Of a DNA stretch of 64,000 bases, positions 39,991-49,622 are shown piece after piece (position 1 is the first letter of the stretch; each line of letters opens with the position of its first letter). A program made the translations under genes and the position numbers. The stretch is from Pycnococcus provasolii (Eukaryota > Chlorophyta > Pseudoscourfieldiophyceae > Pseudoscourfieldiales > Pycnococcaceae), in contig OW568866.1 of NCBI GenBank assembly GCA_938743325.2, positions 682,001 through 746,000 on the forward strand, written 5' to 3'. A model generated the notes under the pieces. That model searched no databases. It was given only the letters and a program-made list of their open reading frames with translations, and was not told where the DNA came from.

Positions 39991-42900
39991 ATGGCGGAAG
40001 CTCCACAACAGGCACAGCAGCAGACCGGCGGCGCTCCAAGTCAGCAGCCCTCCGTCTTCGAAGTCACGGCGGTAAGTTCTTCGTCTTTTCATGTTTATAT
40101 GTGCTTTTATACGCGCTTCTATGTATCTCCATATGCGTGTGGTTGGTACCAGACCACGCCAGTTTCGTTTTTGGGGATGGGCATCTCAGCGTGCAGGATG
40201 TGTGCTTGCCGAGTCAGAGACGTCCCTAACCCCGCCTCATCCGTGCTTTGCGATGGCCAGTATGCGGATCGGGCGCGATGTGGGGTGTAGCTCCTGTATA
40301 AGTGACCACCGGCGGTTGAGAGGATGCCGCCGCTGTGCTCATCTCGTGGTGGATCTTGCCTTCTCCATCGGACACACGGGTTTTGTTGGGACATCTATCT
40401 TCTCAGGCACGCAAACTCACAACACACACGACACACACACGATCCACCTTTCTTGCTTTGTTTTTTTTCTTGCAGATGCTACAACAAGCGCAGTCCGCGG
40501 AACCCGTCACGCGAAAGGCGGCGGAAGATCAAATAAGACAGTTCCAGGAAGCGCAGTATCCATCCTTCTTCATCTCAATGACGGCGGAGCTCGCGAACGA
40601 AACGAAGCCTCTCGCTGGACGACGACTCGCCTCGCTCATCCTTAAGAACGTGCTCGACGCCAAGGAGGCGACGAGGAAGGCGGCGTTCGAACAGCTGTAC
40701 CTTCAGCTGCCAGCCAACGTCACCGCACACGTCAAAGGCCAGCTCGTCACCACTCTGGCTTCCGCAGCACACGAGGCGGCGCTTGGCGCTGCACAGGTGA
40801 TCGGCAAGATGGCAGCTGTCGAGGTTCCCAAGGGCACCTGGCCAGACCTCATCGACAGTCTTCTTAACCACATGCGATCGCCAGGAGCAAGCGCCGTTCT
40901 CAGGCGAGCGACGCTCGAGTGCCTCGGCTTCGTCTGCGAGGAGCTCGAGCCGGAGCACCTCGAGCCGGCGCAGGTCAACGCGGTCCTCACCGCGGTGGTT
41001 GGTGGAATGGCTGCCACGGAGGTGATGGAGGTGCGCATCGCGGCGTGCACCGCGCTGAGCAACGCGCTGCAGTTCGCGTCCGCCAACTTCGAAAAGGAGA
41101 ACGAGAGGGACGTCATCATGCAGACGCTGTGCGAAGGGTGCGTGGCGGCTGACGCAAGGCTCAGGCAAACGTCGCTTGAGGCGATCGTCGACGTTTGCGC
41201 CGAGTACTACAAGGTTATGCCCAAGTACATCGTGGAGCTGTTCAATATCACGGGCAAGATTACCCGACAAGACCAGGAGGAGGTTGCACTGCAGGCAATT
41301 GAGGTGTGGAGCACCATCTGCGACGAGGAGATCGCGCTGCAGGAGGAGATTGATGAGGCAACGAGTGACGGCAGCTCACATAGCGTCGTTCACCACTACT
41401 TCATTCAGCAGGCACTTCCAGGGCTCGTGCCACTCCTGCTCGAGACGATGATGAAGCAGGAGGAGGACCAAGTTGAGGACGACGGCGCGTGGAATCTGTC
41501 GATGGCCGCGGGCTGCTGCCTGCAGCTCGCTGCCGCCACGGTGCGCGACCAGATTGTCGACCCTGTGATGGAGTTTGTCAAAATGCACATCACGGGCGCG
41601 GAATGGAGGCAGCGCGAGGCGGCAACGTTCGCCTTCGGGTCAATCCTCGAGGGGCCTAGACGCGAGAAACTCAAGCCTCTCGTGGCGATGGGCCTCGACT
41701 TCCTTCTCACCGCGCTCAAGTCTGACACGAACTACAACGTCAAGGACACCACAGCGTGGGCGATTTCGCGCATATGCGAGCTGCTGCACGGGACGAACTA
41801 CGATGCCGATGCGGAAGAGCTGTTGGACGACGCGGCGAGCAATCCCGCGGGTGCCGCCGGCTCGACGTCCACAACGGGTGCGCCAGGAAGTGGCGCGGAC
41901 AGCGCGTCGAGCGGCGTCATTAATGCCGAGAACCTGCCACGCGTCGTGAACGCGTTGCTCGAGTGCGCCGTCGATCGGCCCCACATCGCGGAGCGCGTGT
42001 GCTGCGCTCTGGCGCACCTCGCGTCCGGCTTCGGCGACGACTGCGATAAGCCCTCCGGCGCGCTTTCGCCGTACAACCAGATGATCATCGCCGCACTGCT
42101 TCAGACGGGTGCGCGAACCGACGCCGGCCAACAAGCGACGAAGCTGCGCGTTTCGGCGTACGAGGCGCTCAATGAGGTGGTGCGCAGCGCCGCGAACGAC
42201 CAGCTGCCCGTCATCACGCAGCTCGTGCCTGTGGTTCTGCAGAAGCTGAATGAGGTTGCCCAGAGGATGCAGGCTGCGGAGAGTGGCACACCGGTAGCGC
42301 TGGAGCCCAACGTCTCGGCACAGATGGAGGCGCAGCGTAACATGGAGGTGCAGGGGCTGCTCTGCGGCACGCTGCAGGTGATTATGACGCGGCTGGCAGA
42401 GAAGGACGACACGATCATTTATTTGAAGCAATTTGCTGACCACATCATGGCGTCGTTCCTGCAGGTGTTGCAGCTGACCTCGAAGGGCTTGCTTGACGGA
42501 TCGCAGCCCGCCGCAGTGAATGGTGATGACAAGAGCCAGCCGACCGTACACGAGGAGTGCATGCTCGCGATTGGAACGCTCGCGTCTGTCGTCGGGCCGG
42601 AGTTCGAGAAGTACCTTTCGCACCTGTTCGTGTACATTGACGCGGGTCTGAAGAACATTCGCGACAAAGACGTTTGCACTGTCACGGTTGGCGTGGTTGG
42701 TGACATATGCCGAGCCATGGAGGACAAGATTCTGCCATTCTGCGACAAGATTATGCTCGTGCTGCTGGAAGATCTGCGATCCCCGGATTTGCATCGAAGC
42801 GTCAAGCCTGGAATGCTCTCGTGCTTTGGGGAAATTGCTCTTGCGGTTGGCCCCAACTACGAGAAGTATCTGCCGTACGCGCTTCCCGTCCTCACATCTG

Positions 42901-43361
42901 CCGCGATGATGTGTGGATCGCCAACGAGGCACAGGGAGCTCGCGGCGAGCGAGACGGAGGATGACGAGGACGTCGCGGAGTACGCCAACAATCTCCGCGT
43001 TGGTGTGTTGGAGGCGTACAGTGGCATGATGCAAGGATTCAAGCCTAAGCCGGGCGAGCCGGAGAAGCCTAATCCTTTCTTTAGGCCAGAAATTGTGTCG
43101 TACCTGAACGAATACTTCAAATTCTGCGAGGATGTTGCGATGGACTCGGAAAAGACTCACGAGGTCGCGAAGACACTGGCGGGTTCGCTTGGTGACAGTG
43201 CCGACTGCCTCAAGCCGCATATCGCGACTGCATTCAAGCAGAAACGTTTCTGGCAAGGATTTCTTCAGGATTGCATCACCGGCAGCCTTAGTGTCGACGA
43301 TAGAGTGAACTCTACGGCGCAGTGGGCACAAAGCATCATTGTTCCTCTCGTCTCGTCATGA
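39991..43361 (+). CDS. KPNB1: Importin subunit beta-1 (karyopherin beta)
   Basis: Two exons: 39991-40071 (27 codons, MAEAPQQAQQ...FEVTA) and 40476-43361, separated by a 404-nt GTAAGT...TTGCAG intron; 988 aa in total. It carries importin-alpha/NLS cargo through the nuclear pore and releases it on Ran-GTP. The protein is an all-helical HEAT-repeat solenoid. Diagnostic importin-beta segments include LAGRRLASLILKNVLDAK, EVALQAIEVWSTICDEE, ALPGLVPLLLETMMKQEE with the acidic loop EEDQVEDDGAWN, and WRQREAATFAFGSILEGP. It is longer than human importin beta (about 876 aa), partly through a Gly/Ser/Ala insert (about 517-545) and the N-terminal Gln-rich extension. The short first exon could be missed by ORF-based annotation. 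Confidence 0.93.
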
Positions 43362-43480
43362 GATGCAGACGAAAGTCTATAATGAGAAGACATTTGGCCA
43401 ATGGGCGTATGGCCACTAAAAGGGATTGAAGACACCCCCCCACACACACCCACACACCCTTCCCATTTACCACACACTCC

Positions 43481-43482
<2 letters not shown>

Positions 43483-43550
<68 letters not shown>
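43483..43550. repeat. (AC)n microsatellite
   Basis: An uninterrupted AC dinucleotide run of about 34 units in the convergent gap between the importin and HIT-finger genes, flanked by shorter CACACC tracts (43437-43480). Likely length-polymorphic. Confidence 0.95.
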
Positions 43551-43552
<2 letters not shown>

Positions 43553-43611
43553 CCTCTGCCCATCAATTGTGTAATTGCACATATGTGCTTTCTCAAAACA
43601 TAATGCTTACA

Positions 43612-44742
43612 TTACAGTAGTACAGAAATGAGAGCCTGCTCAGCCTCCGCATGCCATGCATCGACATCTATGGCATGTGCAACGACGCTGGATAGAAAGG
43701 CAATGCGTCGATGCAGTGCATTGGCACGACGTCGCCTCGCCCGGCGCAGCGGCACACTGTTCATGCTATCACCGTGCGTGGCGAGAACGGCGCTGCACGC
43801 ATCGCTCGCGTGATTAAGCATACGCAGCAAGGCGCCGCGGCCAATGGCAAGGATGGCTAGCGCGCCGTGCTGTGCCACAAGAATAGCAAAGGACCGACGT
43901 TGTGCGTCGTCATTAGTTGCAACTGGTGAGACGCATGCGTTGGCACCAATGCAGAGGCAATGCTCCCATGCCGCAGACGCCGAGCGCACGACGAGGGAAG
44001 GAGAACCGCTTGCCGACTTCCCCTCCACGGCTTCGCAGACGGCCCAAAGAATGTCTACAACATCATGCGCAAGCTCTGCGATGGCTCCCCCCACCGCCTC
44101 GTATGCGACACAGTACGCATATGTGACGACTGTGACCTGATGGCGCACGCTCGGGTGCGGTGTGATGCCGCCGTTCGACAGCTGCGCGACGGGTGCTGGT
44201 GGCACCGGCGGTGCTGGCGGCACGGATGCGTATGTATCAATATTGTCGGCATCGTCACTCTGCGGTGACGTGAAGCCGTCAACATCGACCACAAGCGCCC
44301 CTCCTCTTGCGCCCACGCTGCAGTCTGCGCGCGCACTCGGACGAGCCCACCAGGGTCTTGCGACATGCACGCCGCTTTGGTGCACAGACTTTATGATTGT
44401 TTCGAGCTCGTTGTCGTCACCAGGTGCGACATCATCATCTTCAGATGATGAACCGTCCTCTGAGTGAACACCGCCCACGTCATTGTGCTGACGCACGTGA
44501 CGCCCAAGGAGTTGTCGAAACGCGTCACGTTCGCTTTCGGTCGTGACTTGGGCTGCGAGCGCGTCGGCCTGTTGTTGCGCGTGTGACGTGGTGTGCTGCA
44601 GGTAGCACTTGCCTTGGTTGTGTGCTCGGTAGCACGCGAGCGAGCACGTTTGTCGCTCGCACGCGGGGCACGTGTACTTGGGCGCGGACGTCGAGCACGC
44701 CGCGCAGAGCTCCAAGGACGTCACAGGAAACGAGTCCGCCAT
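43612..44742 (-). CDS. HIT-type zinc-finger protein (ZNHIT2-like)
   Basis: 376 aa from ATG 44742. The N-terminus has a complete HIT zinc finger, LCAACSTSAPKYTCPACERQTCSLACYRAHNQGKC split over about residues 12-46 (Cys-Cys, Cys-Cys, Cys-Cys, His-Cys pairs). HIT-finger proteins such as ZNHIT2/3/6 act with R2TP and box C/D snoRNP or spliceosome assembly factors (family knowledge). The middle is acidic and the remaining 200 residues are helical and Ala-rich, ending with Arg/Ala-rich helices. Length and a C-terminal helical domain after an N-terminal finger fit ZNHIT2 best, but that is inferred. It shares a 99-bp divergent promoter with the sirtuin gene. Confidence 0.75.
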   Translation of the reverse strand: MADSFPVTSLELCAACSTSAPKYTCPACERQTCSLACYRAHNQGKCYLQHTTSHAQQQADALAAQVTTESERDAFRQLLGRHVRQHNDVGGVHSEDGSSSEDDDVAPGDDNELETIIKSVHQSGVHVARPWWARPSARADCSVGARGGALVVDVDGFTSPQSDDADNIDTYASVPPAPPVPPAPVAQLSNGGITPHPSVRHQVTVVTYAYCVAYEAVGGAIAELAHDVVDILWAVCEAVEGKSASGSPSLVVRSASAAWEHCLCIGANACVSPVATNDDAQRRSFAILVAQHGALAILAIGRGALLRMLNHASDACSAVLATHGDSMNSVPLRRARRRRANALHRRIAFLSSVVAHAIDVDAWHAEAEQALISVLL

Positions 44743-44841
44743 GGGCCTAGGCCATCGAGAATATGTGCGGCGGGGGGGGCTAACCCTAACCCTAATGGTG
44801 GCACGGGGGCTCCGCTTTCCCTGTTTCACTCAGCCGTGCGC
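44743..44841. promoter_or_regulatory. 99-bp bidirectional promoter with telo-box
   Basis: The entire space between two divergent ATGs. At 44781-44796 it contains TAACCCTAACCCTAAT, 39 bp from one start and 46 bp from the other. Such a short shared region implies a bidirectional core promoter. Confidence 0.6.
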
Positions 44842-45798
44842 ATGCCCAGCGTCGCCGCTCCGTCATGGCGTGCTGCTGGCGCTGCTGGAGTTGCTGGTCT
44901 CGCTGCTCGCCGCTGGGCTCGCCGCTGCGCGTCCTCACTATCAACGCCCTCGCCTTCGTCGCACGAAGCTGTGCGCGCAACCTCGCGCGTCCTGAAAAAG
45001 CTACTCGACGAACAAACGAAAGGTGGGGTCGTCGTGCTGCTTGGAGCAGGCGCTTCAGCATCTGCAGGATTACCTGACTTTCGCACTCCAGGTACGGGGC
45101 TCTACGACAATCTCCAAGAGTACAACTTACCGTTCGCAGAGGCAATCTTTGACTTGCAATTCTACAGGCAAAACGCAGAGCCGTTCAACAGACTCGCACG
45201 AGAGCTGTACCCCGGCGGAGTCAAACCAACTGCTATGCATCGCTTCGTTAGCCTTCTCGACGAGCACCAGCTTCTCACTCGATGTTTTACGCAAAATATT
45301 GATAGCCTCGAGACTGCAGCAGGCTTAAGGAAGTCCATGGTAGTCGCTGCTCATGGTAACTTTGATACAGCTAGCTGCATCGACTGCGGCGCGCCTGCGC
45401 AGGAAGATCTTGTGAGACAGTCGCTGTGCGAAGGGGCGGAACCTCAGCAGCCTACTTGTTCAGCGTGCGGCGGCAAGGTCAAGCCAGGCATCGTCTTCTT
45501 CGGCGAGGCTCTTCCTGAGCGATTCTTCGCACTCGCACCTGAGATACGCGAATGTCGCTTGCTCATCATCGCGGGAACGTCGCTCACGGTCCACCCTTTC
45601 GCATCGTTGCCAACGCTCGCGAGTCCGCAGTCTCTCCGCGTGCTGGCTAATCGCGAGCTTGTTGGTCAGGAGCTCGGATTGCGCTATGTTGACGACGTTG
45701 GCAAGAACAACGACGTGGGTGACATCGCATTCCTCGGCGACACGGATGCCTTTGCCAAAGCTGTGGCGTTGGAAGTATTCGGTTTGGAAGATTTGTAG
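44842..45798 (+). CDS. Sirtuin, SIR2-type NAD-dependent protein deacylase (class I-like)
   Basis: 318 aa from ATG 44842. Uses NAD+ to remove acyl groups from lysines. The N-terminal 40 residues (Ala/Arg/Ser, no acids) look like a mitochondrial presequence. NAD-binding GAGASASAGLPDFRTPGTGLYDNL is at 68-91, TQNIDSLE at 150-157 and catalytic His171 in HGNF. The zinc site uses Cys179/Cys182 and Cys206/Cys209, and PGIVFFGE at 215-222 closes the active site. These match the SIRT1-3 class. Canonical GAGIS has Ala here (GAGAS), a minor change. Upstream in-frame sequence has no ATG. It is followed by hairpin repeats and a convergent desaturase gene. Confidence 0.93.
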   Translation: MPSVAAPSWRAAGAAGVAGLAARRWARRCASSLSTPSPSSHEAVRATSRVLKKLLDEQTKGGVVVLLGAGASASAGLPDFRTPGTGLYDNLQEYNLPFAEAIFDLQFYRQNAEPFNRLARELYPGGVKPTAMHRFVSLLDEHQLLTRCFTQNIDSLETAAGLRKSMVVAAHGNFDTASCIDCGAPAQEDLVRQSLCEGAEPQQPTCSACGGKVKPGIVFFGEALPERFFALAPEIRECRLLIIAGTSLTVHPFASLPTLASPQSLRVLANRELVGQELGLRYVDDVGKNNDVGDIAFLGDTDAFAKAVALEVFGLEDL

Positions 45799-45872
45799 GA
45801 AAAGAATTGTAATTTTAAAAGGCTCGAATACACATAATTTGTATTATATATATACTAATCTCACTTTATTCC

Positions 45873-46024
45873 TCTCGGCCCACGCCGAGAACGTCTATCT
45901 GGAATTAGAAATTCTATAATAAATACACACCAGTTGTGGTGTAGTTTTGTACTCATATATACCATCTCTATATTCGAGACTCTCGGCCCAGGCCGAGAAC
46001 TCTCTTATTCTCTCGGCCCAGGCC
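45873..46024. repeat. Three TCTCGGCCCA-GGCCGAGA hairpin repeats between convergent genes
   Basis: Near-palindromes at 45873-45890 (TCTCGGCCCACGCCGAGA), 45981-45998 (TCTCGGCCCAGGCCGAGA) and a half copy at 46011-46024 lie in the 250 bp between the sirtuin and desaturase stop codons. An AT-rich TATATA segment separates them. They could form RNA hairpins in the 3' ends of both transcripts. Confidence 0.75.
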
Positions 46025-46048
46025 TTTCGAGTTTGCGTAGACTTTTGT

Positions 46049-47893
46049 CTATTCGCTTCGCGTGGCGCCCGCGCACTGGCCAAGCGTGATGATCACCTCG
46101 CGATTCGCCTCGTAGAAGGAAATCGCGTGGTACTCAAGACCAAGCTTCGAGCAGAGAGCCTCCACGTGAGTGGAGGCTGCACGAAGGTGACGTCGACTCA
46201 AGCGCGGGTACAGGTGGTGCTCGATCTGGAACTGAAGGCCGCCGTAGAGCCAGTCCCACGCGCGAGATGTGGCGTAGTTCAGCGTGCCGCTCAGCTGAAG
46301 CTTCACCCAGTTCGTGAGCTCCGCGCACGGGCGTCCGTTGTACATGTCCCGCGAGAAATGGCTCGCGCTGATCATCGTGTGCAGCATAAGCCCGCAGACG
46401 ACGTGCGACGTGAGCACGCACGCGAACCGAAGCTCGGCTCCAGGAACTTGGCTCATGACAGCAGTAACCCAAGCAAAGTATCCCATGAACGTCAGCAGAC
46501 GAGCAATCAGGTGCGTTTTCGAGACAATGGCATTCGGGACACTCGACGCGGGCGCGGGTGCCGCCGGCCTCGGCGCCAACGCGCTGTGCTCAAACTCCGG
46601 CTCCGGCGCGGGCGCGGGCGCCAGCTCCTGTCTTGGCGAGCGTTTCGCGACGGAGGTAACCTTGCTGCTCTTTGGTGCTTTGGTCGGCGTGGCCAAGAAG
46701 GCGTGGTAATGCTGCAACGCGATGTGGCACAAGCTCTGCACGTAAAGGTTGAAGCGCGCGACGGCCATCAGCGGGTAGAAGTACACGTGCTGGTAGCGCG
46801 TGATCGCACGCGATATGGCGTCGAACGGCATGAAACGCATGTGGTAGAACGAGTAGTTTTCGCCGTCGCAGAAGCGCTCGTCGAGAGCAAGCACGGGCAG
46901 GTGCTGGATGTCCGGGTCGTAGTGCACGCTGTTCACAGCCACGTGGTGAACGTTGTGCGTGCTCTTCCACCAGTCGATGTCGATGCCGTTGAGCAGATTC
47001 CCCACGACGATGCCAAGCCAGAATTCTGAGCCACGATCCCTCATCACGCTGTTGTGCCCGCAGTCGTGGCCGACGAAGGCAACCTGCTGCCAGAAAACGC
47101 CCAGCAGCACGGCACCAAAGAGGCGCACGATCGCGGGCGACTGCTCGTGCACGAGGAGCGTGATGGACGTGCCGAGCAGCACGGCAAGCCTTGCGAGCAA
47201 GGCGGCGTAGTACACCGGCTCTTTCTCGTACCAGCCCCACTTCTCAAATTCGCGATCCAGGTCGTGGAACGCCTGCGCGGTTTCGTCAACCTCGACACTG
47301 TCGTCTTCACCTTTCTTATTGTCTTGGTTGCCGCGCACGAGCGTTCCAATGCGAAAGGACGGCAGCATTTTGCGAACCTTCTCTGGGTGCATGAGCCTGA
47401 ACGACTCGGATGCGTCGCGTCCGGCAGTGGCGAGCAACGTGCGCGGTCCTCCAGGGTGTCGTGCGAGGAATGCCGTGACGTCGTACACATCTCCGTCAAT
47501 GGCGATCCAGCTGGATGCCGGTGAGTCGTGCAACGCGAGCTCCGCCTGCGTGATCAACACGTCGTCATCGTCGTCGTTTCTTTTCTGAGAAACCTTCTTA
47601 TTATTATCCACGAAAGACTTCTTCTTTTTTCCTCCAACTGAAGATGACTCAAGAAGTTTACCCTGAGAGCGCGCAGGGGGGGACGGCGAGCGCATTAAGG
47701 CGTCCTTTCCAGGACCTTTCTTAGAAGCACGAGCCCCAGTAACTGTAGTCTTACGAGATCTACCAGCCGCGAGATCATCCAAGTCGAGAGCCGAGGACGG
47801 AGGTGCCACCACCCCCTCCGCCGCTGGGACCCCCTCTTTCACGAGAGGAGCGGGAGCCTCCATGAGAGGAGACGTGGATGCAGCTGCCACCAT
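46049..47893 (-). CDS. Cytochrome b5-fused front-end fatty-acid (or sphingolipid) desaturase
   Basis: 614 aa. A membrane enzyme of the ER introducing a cis double bond between an existing bond and the carboxyl end (delta-5/6/8 type, family knowledge). The N-terminal 110 residues are an unusual low-complexity, basic extension. The cytochrome b5 domain has the heme motif HPGG at 146-149. Three histidine boxes follow: HDCGH (276-280), HNVHH (313-317) and QIEHH (556-560), where Gln in box three is the front-end signature. Hydrophobic helices flank the boxes. A Pro/Ala/Glu-rich insert of about 60 residues (400-458) separates boxes two and three and is atypical. Regioselectivity cannot be predicted. 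ATG 47893 is the only Met consistent with the open frame. Confidence 0.92.
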   Translation of the reverse strand: MVAAASTSPLMEAPAPLVKEGVPAAEGVVAPPSSALDLDDLAAGRSRKTTVTGARASKKGPGKDALMRSPSPPARSQGKLLESSSVGGKKKKSFVDNNKKVSQKRNDDDDDVLITQAELALHDSPASSWIAIDGDVYDVTAFLARHPGGPRTLLATAGRDASESFRLMHPEKVRKMLPSFRIGTLVRGNQDNKKGEDDSVEVDETAQAFHDLDREFEKWGWYEKEPVYYAALLARLAVLLGTSITLLVHEQSPAIVRLFGAVLLGVFWQQVAFVGHDCGHNSVMRDRGSEFWLGIVVGNLLNGIDIDWWKSTHNVHHVAVNSVHYDPDIQHLPVLALDERFCDGENYSFYHMRFMPFDAISRAITRYQHVYFYPLMAVARFNLYVQSLCHIALQHYHAFLATPTKAPKSSKVTSVAKRSPRQELAPAPAPEPEFEHSALAPRPAAPAPASSVPNAIVSKTHLIARLLTFMGYFAWVTAVMSQVPGAELRFACVLTSHVVCGLMLHTMISASHFSRDMYNGRPCAELTNWVKLQLSGTLNYATSRAWDWLYGGLQFQIEHHLYPRLSRRHLRAASTHVEALCSKLGLEYHAISFYEANREVIITLGQCAGATRSE

Positions 47894-48264
47894 AATCTTA
47901 AGATGAAGATGACAAACTTTGGAGAATGAGAATGAAAGCGTGTGGTGGTATGGCCCGGGGGGTAAGCTACTTTACCGGTACCCTGAAAAAAAGGCTTTTT
48001 TTATTTTTTTTGCTTTTTTTTCAAGTTTTGTTCTGGTTTTTTCTGAACAAAAAAAGAAGAATCTTTTCCCTGGCCCTGGCTGCCTGGGGGCGAAACGATG
48101 CCTAGAGGGGACGTTTTTGGGTTCGTTGCCGACGCCAGACACCGCACAGACTAAGGGCATCATCAGGGCCACGGGTACATTTGAGGGGAAAAAAAACTCT
48201 GTTCATAGTGTTTTCCGTGGAACGGTCGAATTGAACTGTTACATGGTCACAAGGGCGTGTCCAT
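47894..48264. other. Desaturase upstream region bordering the transposon
   Basis: T-rich and G-rich low-complexity sequence (T-runs at about 47995-48035) between the desaturase ATG and the candidate left end of the Harbinger-like element. The desaturase promoter must lie here. No gene is supported. Confidence 0.35.
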
Positions 48265-49622
48265 GAACAGTGTTCATTTCGTATTTCCATGGGGTATCCC
48301 CTCCCTGTCCTCCTCTCCCTCCCTTGTTCTCCATGCTCTTCCTTGGGGGGAGCAGTTCCTTCGTATCCCGCGCCCTTCGCCCTTTCGCATTTCAAACTTG
48401 CAATTGAAAGGTATTAAATGGCGTCGCCTGTTGTTTGGCCTCAACCAGAGAAGATGCTTCTGTCTCTTCTTGTGGAAGAGGAGAAGCTGCTGCGTGAGGA
48501 GGAGGAAGAAGACGCAGCTCGGAAGAAACTCACCACGGTGGTGCTCCTCACCGCCGCGCTCATCCTTTGCGATGACGACGACGCCACAGCGAAACGGGTG
48601 CTCGACGAAGTGCGCCTCTGGGGTGGCAGCCGCCTCGGACGCAAGTATTCAGTGCCTAAGTGGCTGTCGCACTGGGTGAACATCGAGGCGAAGCTCGCCA
48701 CCTTGAACACCGCGAACTGGAAGTTGCAATTCGGCGTGTCGAAGGAGCTCTTCAGCAGGCTCGTAAGCGACCTCACGCCCGCGCTGCGGCCGCGTTCCGC
48801 AGCCTTCAGACACCCCGTCCCTCCGTCTCTTTCGGTTGCTGTGGCTTTGGTGCGCTTTCGCTTCGGGCACAGCTTCGCGGTTTGTGCGTCGTGGTTTGGC
48901 ATCGGCTATGCCACCGCGCGGAACTGCGTGTTGGAGGTCATGCACGCCATTTCCGTCGTCTACCACGACGTCATCAGGCTTCCGACGGGTGACGACGTGA
49001 AGGCGGATATGCAGCTCATGGACGCGAAAGGCCTGCCGCAGTGCGGCTGGGCATTGGATGGCACTGAAGTTCCAGTGCGGGCGCGTGCGACGGAAGTTGT
49101 CGCGAAGCGCAACAGGAAAGGGATCGTCAGCGACAAGGTCCTCATCATGGTGAACGACAAGCTCCTCATCAGGTTCGCGCAGATCGGCATGGCCGGGAGC
49201 AACGGCGACGGCAGGGCGTTCGCGTACAGCACGCTGCAGGCTGCAATTGAGGACGGCACGTGGCCTCCGTCAGGTTTCGACAAAGAAATCTTAGGCGTGA
49301 GCGTGCCGCCGCAGGTTCTCATCGACGCAGCGTTCCCTGCGACTAACAACACCGTGAAACCGTTCTCAGGAGACACGACCGCGGCGGCAGAGAGGGAGTT
49401 CAATTTTCTCCACAGCTCTCTGCGCATGTGCGTGGAGCGCGCGAACGGTGTCCTGAAGCGCAAAGCTCACCGCACGCCATTAAAACGATAAAACGACGGA
49501 AGCAATGAGAACGTGGCAAACCTTCCTGGTCTTCCTTTGCGTTTCGGAGAAACTCCGGAGGGGGGGGGGGGGGGGGGGGGGAACAGGTATCCCCAGCAGG
49601 CTCGGCGAAGTGAACATTGTTC
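48265..49622 (+). mobile_element. Candidate PIF/Harbinger-type DNA transposon with imperfect inverted repeats
   Basis: Flanks the transposase gene. The left GAACAGTGTTCATTTCG (48265-48281) and the reverse complement of the right CGAAGTGAACATTGTTC (49606-49622) match at 15 of 17 bases. Both are followed inward by a GGGGTATCCC-like block. The true ends may lie further out; no target-site duplication was established. Confidence 0.45.
48418..49491 (+). CDS. Harbinger/HARBI1-like DDE transposase, C-terminally short
   Basis: 357 aa from ATG 48418. The N-terminal half contains a helix-turn-helix-like region (about 105-185; VSKELFSRLVSDL, SFAVCASWFGIGYATARNCV). The DDE_4-type nuclease core has WALDGTEVPV (Asp214), MAGSNGDGRAFAYS (Asp264) and RMCVERANGVLK (Glu340), so all three acidic residues are present. 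Harbinger transposases normally continue 50-80 residues beyond the Glu motif; here the frame ends 17 residues later at HRTPLKR, suggesting truncation or decay at the 3' end. A 22-base G run follows (49560-49581). No partner Myb-like Harbinger protein is seen next to it. It could be a domesticated gene, but the flanking inverted repeats favour a transposon. Confidence 0.8.
   Translation: MASPVVWPQPEKMLLSLLVEEEKLLREEEEEDAARKKLTTVVLLTAALILCDDDDATAKRVLDEVRLWGGSRLGRKYSVPKWLSHWVNIEAKLATLNTANWKLQFGVSKELFSRLVSDLTPALRPRSAAFRHPVPPSLSVAVALVRFRFGHSFAVCASWFGIGYATARNCVLEVMHAISVVYHDVIRLPTGDDVKADMQLMDAKGLPQCGWALDGTEVPVRARATEVVAKRNRKGIVSDKVLIMVNDKLLIRFAQIGMAGSNGDGRAFAYSTLQAAIEDGTWPPSGFDKEILGVSVPPQVLIDAAFPATNNTVKPFSGDTTAAAEREFNFLHSSLRMCVERANGVLKRKAHRTPLKR

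Noticed and set aside
41640-43331. 563-codon open frame opposite importin beta
   Set aside because: Antisense shadow of a clear HEAT-repeat gene; no conserved motif.
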